A stretch of DNA of 64,000 bases from Chryseobacterium sp. c4a (GTDB taxonomy: Bacteria; Bacteroidota; Bacteroidia; Flavobacteriales; Weeksellaceae). The notes below the pieces were generated by a model. It was given only the letters and a program-made list of their open reading frames with translations, was not told the DNA's origin and searched no databases. Positions 48,601 to 58,465 of this stretch are shown piece by piece. Position numbers and translations under genes: made by a program. Positions within the stretch are counted from its first letter, which is position 1; each line of letters begins with the position of its first letter. Where the stretch lies: the NCBI RefSeq assembly GCF_009900745.1, contig NZ_WXVU01000014.1, forward strand, positions 98,027-162,026, in the 5' to 3' direction.

Positions 48601-50228
48601 ATGGTTGAATTTTCATTGAGAAATCCTGAATTGACTAAGGGTTTTATAACTTTTAGATATAACCTGAGGTTATATTATGTTTAGGGGTTTTGATTTTGTG
48701 AAAGTTACGTTTTAATGCCTTTTAATAAAGGAAAAATTAATGCAGTAAATCTTAATGCAAAAGAGAAATAATAAGATTTATTCAAGTATTTTTATCCATC
48801 GGTGATGAAGTTTTTTGTTTGAATTTTATAATTTTTTCATATTCAAAAAAGAACAGATTTCAGTAGGTGAAACTACTTTTTTTCTTATTTTTTTGGAACA
48901 TCTATGGAAGGATTTTCGGCACAGAAATATCGTTTATTTTTCATTTTACGGACTGAAAATATAAGGCAGATGAGTTGTTTTTTTCTTACAATTAAAAATA
49001 AAACACTTGATTACTTACAGAAGAAAAATAGGTTTTGAAATTCTGGGTTAGGATGCAAGCTGCATCATGTGAGTAGAAGATCTATATTCATTTTTCTTTG
49101 ATCGTTGGTTTAGGAATTTTATTCAAATCATTATCTAGGAGTTTTTTAAGGGAAAATCTATGTTGTTTATTATTTCTATTGAATTTTTTGAATGAGCTTA
49201 GAAAGAACAGTCATTTAACATACCTGAATTTCTTTTAAATGAATTAGAGTTAATAATCTGATTTATAGATATTCATATTAACATTTATACATTATGATCC
49301 ATAATTTCTATATTACTATTTAATGGTTTTTTATGATTGTTTTATATGATTGTATTTACCTGTAAATGAGTTTTTAAGCATAATTATTTGTGTAATTTTT
49401 ATTCTTTTTATTTTATAATTTATGCTATTTCTTGTCTTATATGGATTTTATTTTATTATGCCTCTTATTCTTGGTTGTAATATCTTGTAAATCAATGACC
49501 AAGCTTGTTTTTATTGTATGAATTAAGAGTTTTTAAGGTTAATATTGGAAGAGAATTGAAATTTTTTACATTATTTTTTTTGGAAATTTGTAATTTTTGT
49601 ATTTCACGTGTTATGATTCGGTAGGCAATTAAGAATTGTTTCGTAAATTAATTTGTTTTAAATGATTGAGGTTCCCAAATTCAATTAAATTATTTTTTCA
49701 AATTTGAATAAACCATAGCAAAGTCAATTCTAAAAATTTTTCTCAAGTATTTTTTTCTTAGTAATAAATTTTTCATTTTTACAGGAGAGGGGAGGGAAAT
49801 CAACTTTGATTTTTTAAATTGGAAATTTTAAGCTCCATTTAAAATCTAAATTGCATTACTCATGATCTTCAAAATAATTTTTTGTAAAACGCGGAAAAAT
49901 TGACCTTCAGAAATGCTTTAAAAATCGAAAAACTATTATTTCTTGAGTATTTATATATAAATTGAAAATAAAGGCTAAAAAGATGTGTTTTTGTAAGAAT
50001 TAGTGTTCTGAAATTGAATATTTACTTTTTTTTGAAGCTAATTTCGCTACTTTTTCCAGAATCTACATTATTTTGAATCTTTCAGGATTTTGTTGATGCT
50101 CATACCTTCATTTAAAAAATATGTTTTGCTAAAAGTGGAGTAGGGGAGTAGGAAAATATTTTTTTGAAATTTATTTCAATTTTTAAAATGAAACTGAGAT
50201 TAGAATAAGTAAGGTGATTGAAAAAAAT
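48601..50228. other. 1.6-kb gene-free AT-rich region, origin candidate
   Basis: No open frame of gene quality on either strand, no tRNA, no IS. The top strand is visibly richer in T than A, strongest around 49260-49600. Contents noted: a palindrome ATATAACCT-G-AGGTTATAT (48657-48675), a half parS-like TTTCACGTG (49602-49610), and the left copy of a 33-base direct repeat (49896-49928). This is the longest gap in the window and lies between the DnaA-box cluster and the parS-flanked mnmG. Confidence 0.6.
49896..49928 (+). repeat. 33-base direct repeat, left copy
   Basis: Starts AAAATTGACCTTCAGAAATG and ends AAAAATCGA. Matches the copy at 50283-50315 at 31 of 33 positions. Confidence 0.8.
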
Positions 50229-50270
50229 AAAAACTCAGAGAAGAATTCCCTGAGTTTTCAATTTTTTTTT
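50229..50270 (-). terminator. Terminator after the methyltransferase gene
   Basis: AAAACTCAG (50230-50238) and CTGAGTTTT (50250-50258) hairpin flanked by A-runs and T-runs; on the minus strand TTTTTATTTTTTT follows. It may work both ways. Confidence 0.75.
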
Positions 50271-50282
50271 GCTTAAACCCTG

Positions 50283-50315
50283 AAAATTGACCTTCAGAAA
50301 TGGTTCAAAAATCGA
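50283..50315 (+). repeat. 33-base direct repeat, right copy
   Basis: AAAATTGACCTTCAGAAATG then GTTCAAAAATCGA; it abuts the stop of the methyltransferase gene (50320). Copies are 387 bases apart. Confidence 0.8.
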
Positions 50316-50319
50316 TTTT

Positions 50320-51141
50320 CTATCTTTTTTCGATAATATATATCAAACTTGAAAATTCGTTCGAAAAAAGGGCTTTTATGTTCGAAATTGTTCCGTAGAT
50401 GGTTGCTTTTAGCCAGAATAGAGGTGATTTTTTATATTTTTCGCTCAACATAGAGATGTAGTAAGCATCAAGAACCAAAGGTTTGATTTTTCTCATTTTC
50501 CAATCAGATTTTTTAGAAATCAAATTTTCCATTCCATTTTTTGAAAAATGATAAATATGTCTTGGCACATCATAAGCTGCCCAATATTCTTTATAATGTT
50601 TTGCATCATAAGAAGTAGGATTGGGAACAGCAATAATAAGAATTCCTTTATCTTTTAATTTACTGTTGAAAATATTCAGCATTTCATTCTGGTTTTCGAT
50701 ATGTTCAAATACATGCCATAAGGTAATTGCATCTAAACTTTTATCTTCAATTTTTTGAATGTCATCCAGAATTTTTGCTTTGGTAATTTTTCCTTGAGCT
50801 GCTTTTCTTGCATCCGCATCGGGTTCAAATCCTAAAGTTTCAAAATTATTTTCTATATACTTTACAAATTCTCCGGCACCGCATCCATAGTCTAAAACTT
50901 TAGAGCCTTTTTTAATTCTGTCCACCAGAATATTTTTCTTGTACTGCAAATTAAAAGACTGAAGAAATTTGTATAGTTTTTCTTTTAAGCTTCCTGAATC
51001 CTGATGATGAGAAATGTAATCTTCACTTTCGTAATATTTAGAAATGTTGGATGGAATAGGGGAGGTTTTATATACTCCCTTTGTTTCTGTTTCTTTAATT
51101 TCAAATATTTCCTGTGAAAGAAAATGATCTTTTATTTTCAT
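50320..51141 (-). CDS. Class I SAM-dependent methyltransferase
   Basis: 273 aa. SAM-binding motif I VLDYGCGAGEFVKYIENN (about 87-104) and motif II-like GFEPDADARKAA, then DAITLWHVFEHIENQNEMLN, the Methyltransf_11/23 type. No signal peptide. The C-terminal part contains many aromatic and basic residues. Substrate unknown; family members act on lipids, sugars or tRNA. It lies in front of the parS-flanked mnmG on the same strand but is separated from it by the parS palindrome at 51235. Confidence 0.8.
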   Translation of the reverse strand: MKIKDHFLSQEIFEIKETETKGVYKTSPIPSNISKYYESEDYISHHQDSGSLKEKLYKFLQSFNLQYKKNILVDRIKKGSKVLDYGCGAGEFVKYIENNFETLGFEPDADARKAAQGKITKAKILDDIQKIEDKSLDAITLWHVFEHIENQNEMLNIFNSKLKDKGILIIAVPNPTSYDAKHYKEYWAAYDVPRHIYHFSKNGMENLISKKSDWKMRKIKPLVLDAYYISMLSEKYKKSPLFWLKATIYGTISNIKALFSNEFSSLIYIIEKR

Positions 51142-51234
51142 TGAAGTTGAAATCTGTTATAATTTAAAAAATTAAGATACTCATAAGTATTGAAAGCTTA
51201 TAAGTACCTTAATTTTTGTTTTTATTGTAAGAAA

Positions 51235-51250
51235 TGTTTCACGTGAAACA
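51235..51250. other. parS centromere-like site, left of mnmG
   Basis: TGTTTCACGTGAAACA, a perfect 16-bp palindrome, extended to AATG...CATT, eight bases past the mnmG stop. It is identical to the classical bacterial parS consensus bound by ParB. Confidence 0.85.
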
Positions 51251-51258
51251 TTTTATTT

Positions 51259-53121
51259 TTAACGTCCTAAATACACTAGTAAAACGTTTATGTCAGCAGG
51301 AGAAACACCGCTTATCCTTCCTGCCTGTGCAATTGTTTTAGGACGTACGTTAGACATCTTCTGTTTTGCTTCTGCAGAAAGGCTTGAAAGGTTTGCGTAA
51401 TCAAAATTTTCTGGGATTTTAATATTTTCCAGACGGTTTAGTTTGGCTACATTTTCCTTCTCTTTTTCAATATATCCTTTATACTTAATGTTGATTTCAG
51501 CTTGTTCTCTCACTTCATCATTGAATTGAGAAGAAGTTTCTTTAATGAAATCAATTTCATCAAGTTTTTCTAGATTCATATTAGGTCTTGTAAGAATCTG
51601 AGCAGCTCTATAGGCTTGATCTACAGGACTACTTTCTATTGAAGCTAAAATAGGGTTAATAACACCTGGCTTTAAAGAAGTTTCACGTAAAAACTCTTCA
51701 AGTTGCTGACTTTCAGCTATTTTAGTTTCTACTCTTCTTAATCTTTCTTCTTTTGCTAATCCAAGTTGGTAAGCCTTCTCAGTTAATCTGATATCAGCAT
51801 TGTCCTGTCTCAATAAAAGTCTGTATTCTGCACGTGAAGTAAACATTCTATATGGTTCTTCAGTTCCTTTTGTAATAAGGTCATCAATTAGAACACCAAT
51901 ATAAGCTTCATCTCTGTTCAGAATAAATTCATCTTTTTCATGAACTTTATTATGAGCATTGATTCCGGCAATCAGACCTTGGCCTGCTGCTTCTTCATAT
52001 CCTGTAGTTCCGTTGATCTGTCCTGCGAAATATAAATTATCAATTAATTTTGTTTCCAGAGTATGCTTCAACTGGGTAGGAGGGAAGTAGTCATATTCAA
52101 TAGCGTACCCCGGACGGAAAACTTTTACATTCTCAAATCCTGGAATATGTTTCATTGCTTTAATCTGTACATCCTCCGGAAGAGAAGAACTGAATCCGTT
52201 TACATAGATCTCTACCGTTTTCCATCCTTCCGGTTCTACGAAAAGCTGATGTCTGTTTCTTTCTGCAAAACGATTAATTTTATCTTCAATACTTGGACAA
52301 TATCTTGGACCTAAACTTTGAATCGTACCATTAAACATTGGACTTCTATCGAAACCTTCACGAAGAATATCGTGTACCGTTTCGTTAGTATATACAATAT
52401 GACAACTTAATTGTTTGGTTAATTTTGGAGTATCAAGATAGCTGAACTTTTGAGGATTTTGATCTCCTTTCTGTTCTTCCATTTTTGAATAATCCAAACT
52501 TCTTCCATCAACTCTTGGTGGAGTACCGGTTTTCATTCTTCCGGCTTCGAAACCTAAAGAGACTAATTGTTCGGTAATACCAAATGCTCTTGGTTCACCC
52601 ATTCTTCCACCGCCTAATTGTTTATCGCCAACGTGAATTAATCCGTTCAAAAAAGTTCCGTTGGTAAGAACTACAGATTTTGCTTTAATCTCAATTCCTA
52701 AAGAAGTAACAACTCCGGTTACTTTATTATTTTCAACAATCAGTTGTTTCACCATATCCTGAAAGAAATCAAGATTGGGAGTATTCTCTAATGCTAAACG
52801 CCATTCTTCGGCAAAAAGCATTCTGTCATTCTGGGTTCTTGGAGACCACATGGCAGGACCTTTTGAAAGATTCAGCATTTTGAATTGGATGGCAGATTTG
52901 TCTGCTACGATTCCGGAGTATCCACCCATTGCGTCAATCTCTCTTACGATTTGTCCTTTTGCGATTCCACCCATTGCCGGGTTGCAACTCATCTGTCCGA
53001 TGGTCTGCATATTCATTGTAACCAATAGTGTTTTTGAACCCAGGTTAGCTGCCGCTGCTGCTGCTTCACATCCTGCGTGTCCTGCACCTACTACGATTAC
53101 ATCATATATTTCTGAAATCAT
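51259..53121 (-). CDS. mnmG: tRNA uridine-5-carboxymethylaminomethyl modification enzyme MnmG (GidA)
   Basis: 620 aa. N-terminal FAD Rossmann motif VVGAGHAGCEAAAAAANLG (about 10-28), then GGGRMGEPRAFGITEQL, KTGTPPRVDGRSLDY, the FRPGYAIEYDYFPPTQL block, and GQINGTTGYEEAAGQG. C-terminal helical tRNA/MnmE-binding domain ends with GRISGVSPADINVLLVYLGR. With MnmE it modifies the wobble uridine of tRNAs. In many bacteria the gene lies next to the chromosomal origin, which fits the flanking parS sites. Confidence 0.97.
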   Translation of the reverse strand: MISEIYDVIVVGAGHAGCEAAAAAANLGSKTLLVTMNMQTIGQMSCNPAMGGIAKGQIVREIDAMGGYSGIVADKSAIQFKMLNLSKGPAMWSPRTQNDRMLFAEEWRLALENTPNLDFFQDMVKQLIVENNKVTGVVTSLGIEIKAKSVVLTNGTFLNGLIHVGDKQLGGGRMGEPRAFGITEQLVSLGFEAGRMKTGTPPRVDGRSLDYSKMEEQKGDQNPQKFSYLDTPKLTKQLSCHIVYTNETVHDILREGFDRSPMFNGTIQSLGPRYCPSIEDKINRFAERNRHQLFVEPEGWKTVEIYVNGFSSSLPEDVQIKAMKHIPGFENVKVFRPGYAIEYDYFPPTQLKHTLETKLIDNLYFAGQINGTTGYEEAAGQGLIAGINAHNKVHEKDEFILNRDEAYIGVLIDDLITKGTEEPYRMFTSRAEYRLLLRQDNADIRLTEKAYQLGLAKEERLRRVETKIAESQQLEEFLRETSLKPGVINPILASIESSPVDQAYRAAQILTRPNMNLEKLDEIDFIKETSSQFNDEVREQAEINIKYKGYIEKEKENVAKLNRLENIKIPENFDYANLSSLSAEAKQKMSNVRPKTIAQAGRISGVSPADINVLLVYLGR

Positions 53122-53166
53122 TTTTATCTTGCTTGTTTAAGCTTAAACCTTAACTTTAATCCCTAA

Positions 53167-53182
53167 TGTTTCACGTGAAACA
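53167..53182. other. parS centromere-like site, right of mnmG
   Basis: TGTTTCACGTGAAACA, identical to the copy at 51235 and likewise extended to AATG...CATT. It lies 45 bases upstream of the mnmG start, in its promoter region. Confidence 0.85.
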
Positions 53183-53265
53183 TTTTTGAAGAATGCACTC
53201 TAAGTAAATTTATATTGTTGCTAGAATTGAGCACTTTAGATATTAGACTTAAAGTATTATTTAAT

Positions 53266-53685
53266 CTAATTGTTTAAATCCCTATACTTCGTTAAATATA
53301 AATCTTCCATTCTTCGCATCTCTTTTTCTTCTTCTTCCGTCTTGTCTTTATAGCCTATAAGGTGTAAAATTCCATGGGCTAAAACTCTTCTTAATTCATC
53401 TTCATAATCTCGGGAAAGGGTAGAAGCGTTATCGGAAATGCGCTGCAAAGATACGAAAATCTCAGCGCTTATTGTCTTGCCTTTTACATAATCAAAAGTG
53501 ATAATGTCAGTATAATAATCATGCTGTAAATAATCCTGATTGATCTTCAAAAGATATTCATCATCACAGAAAATGTAGTTGATTTCTCCTAGTTTTTTTC
53601 CTTCTGAAAGAATCAAATCTTCCAGCCATTGTTTGTAATTTGTATCTACCGACTCTGGTAAATTTTCGTAAAAGAATTGTATCAT
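53266..53685 (-). CDS. ybeY: Endoribonuclease YbeY
   Basis: 139 aa. Zinc metalloprotein of rRNA maturation. The motif reads HGILHLIGYKDKTEEEEKEM where E. coli has HGxLHxxGYDH, so the last ligand histidine is replaced; this variant is common in Bacteroidota. Same strand and four-base gap to the patatin gene upstream of it, so one transcript is likely. Confidence 0.88.
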   Translation of the reverse strand: MIQFFYENLPESVDTNYKQWLEDLILSEGKKLGEINYIFCDDEYLLKINQDYLQHDYYTDIITFDYVKGKTISAEIFVSLQRISDNASTLSRDYEDELRRVLAHGILHLIGYKDKTEEEEKEMRRMEDLYLTKYRDLNN

Positions 53686-53689
53686 TGTA

Positions 53690-55846
53690 TTAAAACCAGT
53701 GTCCTAAAATAACACTGAATATGCCTTTTTGATTGTTTTTTAATGAGTGGCTGAAGTTCACTTTAATCTGCCCAAAAGGAGATTTATATCCAGCCGTAAT
53801 ACCCAACGAACTATAATTTACTTTAACTGCATCCTCAAATTTAATATCATTTGAAAGGTTGGCAAAGCTAAAGTTTCCGCTGATAAAATAGTTTTTATTA
53901 AACTTAAATTGAAGATCATTAGATGCCAATATTACATTATTAGTATATAATTGGGCAAAATAAAATCCTCCAAAGCTTTTAAAATTAAGAACATTTTGTT
54001 CAAAAATTCCTCCTAGTCTGTATTGATAATAGGGTGGAAGATGCTCTCCAAGAGTGATTCCCCCGAATAAATTAAGACGATAAGTGAATTGTTTTCCCAG
54101 TGGAATATTAATCTTTAAATCTGCTTTTATCTGAACGATTCTTTTTTCAACTTCAGATTTTAAAAGATCTATTACCTTTCCTTCAGCAGCAAAATAGATT
54201 CCTTTGGTTGGAAATTCTTTGTCATCCTGTGTATCTGTCTTTAGGAAGATATAAGGGTTTAAAAAGCGGCCGTAACGTCTGTTATCGCCATTAATTTCAG
54301 CTTTAAAGTAATCGTGGCTTATACCACCCCCAATAGCGAATTTATCTTTCCAAACGGATTGTATATAAGCTTCATTTCTTGCCCATTCCCATTTATCAAT
54401 AATATTATTATCTGCATTTTTCAGATCAAAGCTCATTCCTGATGAATAAATACCAAATCCTGGAATATAGCCGTTGTCAATAAAGTAATTTAGGTAATAT
54501 CTCAATTTATCACCTACTATCACATCTACTGAAAGATTGGAGTTTTTAAATAAAAGCCTTTTTGCCGAGTAGTTCAGCAGCAATCCTGTTTTAAATACTT
54601 CATCATAATGCAAACCGAATCTTAAAAAATGTCTGGCATCATCTTCGGTTACATAAAGCTTTAAATAATTAGCGTCGTTTTCCTGAACGATATCGTAGTT
54701 AATGAATTTATAATTGTTGGTAGCAACCAGTTTATCCACCATCTTATTGATATTTCCATACGTTTGAAGTGAGGGGAGACGTAATCCCATTTTCCCCAGA
54801 GTATAGTTTTTTCCGTAAATTTTACTTCCTTCTATAGAAATACTGTCTATCTTATATACATTGGAATATATTGGATTTACACGCTGTCTAAGACGATCAA
54901 AAGGACGTTTAGGCAATTGATCCAAAACCTGGGTATATTTTAAACCTTCTACATAGCCGCTGTCCAGAATTTTTTTCTTTTCGTCATAGCTTGTAGCAGA
55001 CATTCCTTTAAGATTAGGTTTAATATTAATGTCTGTGTATTTATATTGTTTTCTCGTATCTCTTTTGATCCCGAAATCAATAACCTGGTTTAGAATCGAT
55101 ATAATGTTGTTTAAATCTTCTCTTTTGGATAGATCCTGGTTTAGATCCACACCGATAACAATGTCAATTCCACGATCCTTTAATGGCTTTGATGGATAAT
55201 TAACCGTCATGGCTCCATCAATATAAATACTGTCACCAATTTTAACAGGATCCATTAAGGATGGAAAGGCAGAACTGGCCATAATAGACTGTACCAAATC
55301 TCCCTTTTCAAAGATTTGCATATTGCCACTTTCAAGGTTAGTAGCAACACATAAAAAAGGAATAGGCATCTTAGAAAAGTCTTCAATGTTGGCAACATTT
55401 TTTAAAAGTTCTTTCAGAAGATAAACGTTTCTTTGTCCTGTACTGATAGAAGAAGGAAGGGTAATTTTTCCATTTTTTAATGGAATGGATAAAAGATATT
55501 TGTCAACTGATTTGTTGAAAAAACTGGCTTCCTGTCTGGATTTTGGATCCATAATTAAAGAATAGAAATCCGTATCCATTACGATTTTTTCTATTTCCTT
55601 ACCGGAATATCCGGAAGCATACAGACCACCAACAATGGCTCCCATGCTGGTTCCGGCAATATAATCCACCTTTACTCCTAATGAATCTAATACTTTAAGC
55701 ACTCCTACATGTGAAAAACCTTTGGCACCACCACCGGCAAGCGACAGTCCTATTTTGGGGTTCTTCGGAATCACCAGGTCTTTTTTTACCTGAGATTGGA
55801 TCCATAGTAATGGGAATATGAAAAGAAGAATCAGGAGTTTTCTCAT
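53690..55846 (-). CDS. Patatin-like phospholipase with C-terminal outer-membrane barrel
   Basis: 718 aa. Signal peptide MRKLLILLFIFPLLWIQSQ. Patatin domain (about 30-300): GGGAKGFSHVGVL oxyanion loop, GTSMG nucleophile elbow, and DGAMTVNYP with the catalytic aspartate, so it has a complete Ser-Asp dyad. POTRA-like and surface-antigen/BamA-type barrel follow (about 350-718) ending with a C-terminal aromatic residue. Related to PlpD-type autotransporters: esterase carried by its own barrel. It lies three bases downstream of murF-alr. Confidence 0.88.
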   Translation of the reverse strand: MRKLLILLFIFPLLWIQSQVKKDLVIPKNPKIGLSLAGGGAKGFSHVGVLKVLDSLGVKVDYIAGTSMGAIVGGLYASGYSGKEIEKIVMDTDFYSLIMDPKSRQEASFFNKSVDKYLLSIPLKNGKITLPSSISTGQRNVYLLKELLKNVANIEDFSKMPIPFLCVATNLESGNMQIFEKGDLVQSIMASSAFPSLMDPVKIGDSIYIDGAMTVNYPSKPLKDRGIDIVIGVDLNQDLSKREDLNNIISILNQVIDFGIKRDTRKQYKYTDINIKPNLKGMSATSYDEKKKILDSGYVEGLKYTQVLDQLPKRPFDRLRQRVNPIYSNVYKIDSISIEGSKIYGKNYTLGKMGLRLPSLQTYGNINKMVDKLVATNNYKFINYDIVQENDANYLKLYVTEDDARHFLRFGLHYDEVFKTGLLLNYSAKRLLFKNSNLSVDVIVGDKLRYYLNYFIDNGYIPGFGIYSSGMSFDLKNADNNIIDKWEWARNEAYIQSVWKDKFAIGGGISHDYFKAEINGDNRRYGRFLNPYIFLKTDTQDDKEFPTKGIYFAAEGKVIDLLKSEVEKRIVQIKADLKINIPLGKQFTYRLNLFGGITLGEHLPPYYQYRLGGIFEQNVLNFKSFGGFYFAQLYTNNVILASNDLQFKFNKNYFISGNFSFANLSNDIKFEDAVKVNYSSLGITAGYKSPFGQIKVNFSHSLKNNQKGIFSVILGHWF

Positions 55847-55848
55847 AG

Positions 55849-58293
55849 TTAATCTTTTATATAAATCCGTTTCACCCGAGGCGAAATGGATGTTAATACT
55901 TCATAGGTTATCGTTTTGCAGTATCCTGCGAATTCTTTTAAACTTGGTTTTGCATTAAAGACGGTTACCATGTCACCTTCCTTTACATTAGGAACATCTT
56001 CCACGTTAATCATCATCATATCCATGCAGATATTTCCAACGATCGGAACTAATGTTTTGTTTACTCCCAGGCTTCCGACCTGATTTCCGATCAGTCTTGG
56101 AATGCCATCAGCATAACCTACAGGAATGGTAGCAATCTTTGTAAGGTGATCTGCTTTAAATCTTCTGCTATATCCAACAGATTCATCATTTTCAACCATT
56201 GATATCTGTGAAATTACGGTTTTAAAGCTTACCACAGACTGTAATTGTTTCTGAATTTCAATATCTGGAGATTCTCCAAGCATTCCAATACCAATCCTTA
56301 CCATATCATATTGATGATCTGTATAGCTTGTTATTCCTGAAGAATTTAAAATATGACGGATAGGAGCATAGCCTATTTTTTCGATCAGTTGATTGGAATT
56401 TTCATCAAATGTCTTTAATTGATTTAATGTGAATTCTTTTTCTTCAGGAACATCAGAAGATGATAAGTGACTGAAAAGACTTTGAACTTTAAGATTTTTC
56501 TGACTTAAAGTTTCACTCAATTGATCCAGTTCAAAACCTTTAAATCCTAGGCGGTGCATTCCTGTTTCCAGTTTAATATGGATCGGATACTTTTTGTCAT
56601 ACCCTGATTTTTGTACAGCTTCATAGAATAATTCTAAAACTCTGAAACTATAAATTTCCGGCTCCAGGTTGTATTCTATGATCGTTTGATAACTGTGTTG
56701 TTCTGGATTCATCACCACAATAGGAGTGGTGATTCCTTTTTTTCTAAGCTCTACACCTTCATCAGCAAAAGCTACCCCTAAATAATCGATATGATGATGC
56801 TGTAAGAATTCTGAAATTTCATAACTCCCCAAACCGTAAGCATTGGCTTTTACCATAGCCATCATTTTTGTTGTTGGTTTCAGCAGAGATTTGTGGTAAT
56901 TGATATTATGAAGAATCGCGTTCAGATTAATTTCTAAAACTGTATCATGCTTCCTAAGTTCAAGGACATCTTTTAATTTTTCGATTTCAAATTTTCTGGC
57001 ACCTTTCAGAAGAATAATCTGATTTTCGATTTCAGAAAGATGTTTACTTTCGATAAGTTCTTTGGTATCGATGAAAGTGTATATTTTAGATTTAAATAAT
57101 TCACTGAATTTTGAAATTTCATTGCCAATTAGAAAGACAGAGTCAAAATTTTGCTCATTCACCAATTCGGATACTTCCTCATATAATTCCTTTGAGTTGG
57201 CATTCACCCCTACGATGTCTGTTAAGACCAAAGATTTTTTCGGTTTGTTGTATTCCTTCAAAAATTGAAGAGCTGTTTTCAAAGAATCGAGGTCAAGGTT
57301 GAAGGAATCGTTAATAACAATATTGCCCTTAATTCCTTCAATCGCTTCAAGCCTCATTTCGACGGCTTTTAAAAGGTTGATTTTTTCGACGATCTTTTTA
57401 TTTTCGACCTGTAACACCTTGAGGACTGCGATAAGCGCCGTAGCATTGGTTAATGTCGATTCGTCTCTCTGATGAGCCGGAAAACTGATTTCTTCACCAA
57501 AATATTCAACAATGATGTTTTCATCCTTCGTATTTTTTTTGATGAAGACTTGATTTTCTTTTTTGAACCCGTAAGAGATTAATTTTTTATCTGAATATAA
57601 ATTTTTTATTTTCTGATCTACTAAAGAATGGTCACCATTATAAATGATGATCTCAGAATCTTTGAAAAGCTTGATCTTTTCATCAATCAATTCCTCTTCG
57701 GAAGAAAAGTTAGCTGCGTGAGCATTTCCGATATGGGTTAATAATCCGATTTGAGGATGGAAAATATGTTCAAGCTTTTCCATTTCGTTAGGATGAGAAA
57801 TTCCGACTTCAAAAATTCCCAGCTCGTGAGAATCGTTTATTTGAAGAAGAGAAAGGGGAAGTCCTATCTGAGAATTAAAACTTTTCGGACTTTTTACAGT
57901 AGGGAATTCATTCCAGAGACATTGGTACAACCATTCCTTTACAATGGTTTTTCCATTACTTCCTGTGATTCCGATGGATCGTAAATGAGAATTTTCAAAG
58001 TGATACTTGGCCAATTGTTGTAGAAAATCCACGGAATTCTTAACAATGATCCATGTTATATTTTCAAACTGTGGATACTGATGTTCAGAAATAATAATAT
58101 TGATGCCCCTGTCTATAGCAGCTTCAATAAATTTTTCACCAGAATTTTTATGGGTATTAATAGCAATGAAAGCAGTATTCCTGATGGAGTAAATAATCCT
58201 GCTATCATAGGCTATATTTTTAACCACTAAATTATTATCTCCAATAACCTGTGCATTGGTGATCTCTGCAATTTGTTGTACTGTATAGTTCAT
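55849..58293 (-). CDS. Bifunctional MurF ligase and alanine racemase
   Basis: 814 aa. The N-terminal half (to about 450) is MurF-like, ATP loop GITGSNGKT (about 108-116), adding D-Ala-D-Ala to UDP-MurNAc-tripeptide. The C-terminal half is an alanine racemase with the PLP lysine in MMAMVKANAYGLG, and VRIGIGMLGESPD plus VGYADGIPR. The fused form is typical of Bacteroidota. The last residues end in a normal racemase C-terminus. Gene names murF and alr both apply, so no single symbol is given. Confidence 0.92.
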   Translation of the reverse strand: MNYTVQQIAEITNAQVIGDNNLVVKNIAYDSRIIYSIRNTAFIAINTHKNSGEKFIEAAIDRGINIIISEHQYPQFENITWIIVKNSVDFLQQLAKYHFENSHLRSIGITGSNGKTIVKEWLYQCLWNEFPTVKSPKSFNSQIGLPLSLLQINDSHELGIFEVGISHPNEMEKLEHIFHPQIGLLTHIGNAHAANFSSEEELIDEKIKLFKDSEIIIYNGDHSLVDQKIKNLYSDKKLISYGFKKENQVFIKKNTKDENIIVEYFGEEISFPAHQRDESTLTNATALIAVLKVLQVENKKIVEKINLLKAVEMRLEAIEGIKGNIVINDSFNLDLDSLKTALQFLKEYNKPKKSLVLTDIVGVNANSKELYEEVSELVNEQNFDSVFLIGNEISKFSELFKSKIYTFIDTKELIESKHLSEIENQIILLKGARKFEIEKLKDVLELRKHDTVLEINLNAILHNINYHKSLLKPTTKMMAMVKANAYGLGSYEISEFLQHHHIDYLGVAFADEGVELRKKGITTPIVVMNPEQHSYQTIIEYNLEPEIYSFRVLELFYEAVQKSGYDKKYPIHIKLETGMHRLGFKGFELDQLSETLSQKNLKVQSLFSHLSSSDVPEEKEFTLNQLKTFDENSNQLIEKIGYAPIRHILNSSGITSYTDHQYDMVRIGIGMLGESPDIEIQKQLQSVVSFKTVISQISMVENDESVGYSRRFKADHLTKIATIPVGYADGIPRLIGNQVGSLGVNKTLVPIVGNICMDMMMINVEDVPNVKEGDMVTVFNAKPSLKEFAGYCKTITYEVLTSISPRVKRIYIKD

Positions 58294-58465
58294 TGGTACC
58301 CTTTCTGCTTTATTTTAAGGCGAAATTGCAAAAAGGTAAAATTGCAAAGAGGGTAGAAGAGCTATTTGCTAAGCAGATCTCCTTTTGGAATTTTACAATA
58401 TTGCTTTTTCGTTTTTCATTTATATTAAGTGAATATATTTTATGATATCAAGCTTTTATTATTGA

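Noticed and set aside
49602..49610. TTTCACGTG as a third parS
   Set aside because: Only half the palindrome; the right arm is TTATG instead of AAACA.
51681..51695. TTTCACGTAAAAA inside mnmG as a parS
   Set aside because: Palindrome broken and inside coding sequence; likely chance.
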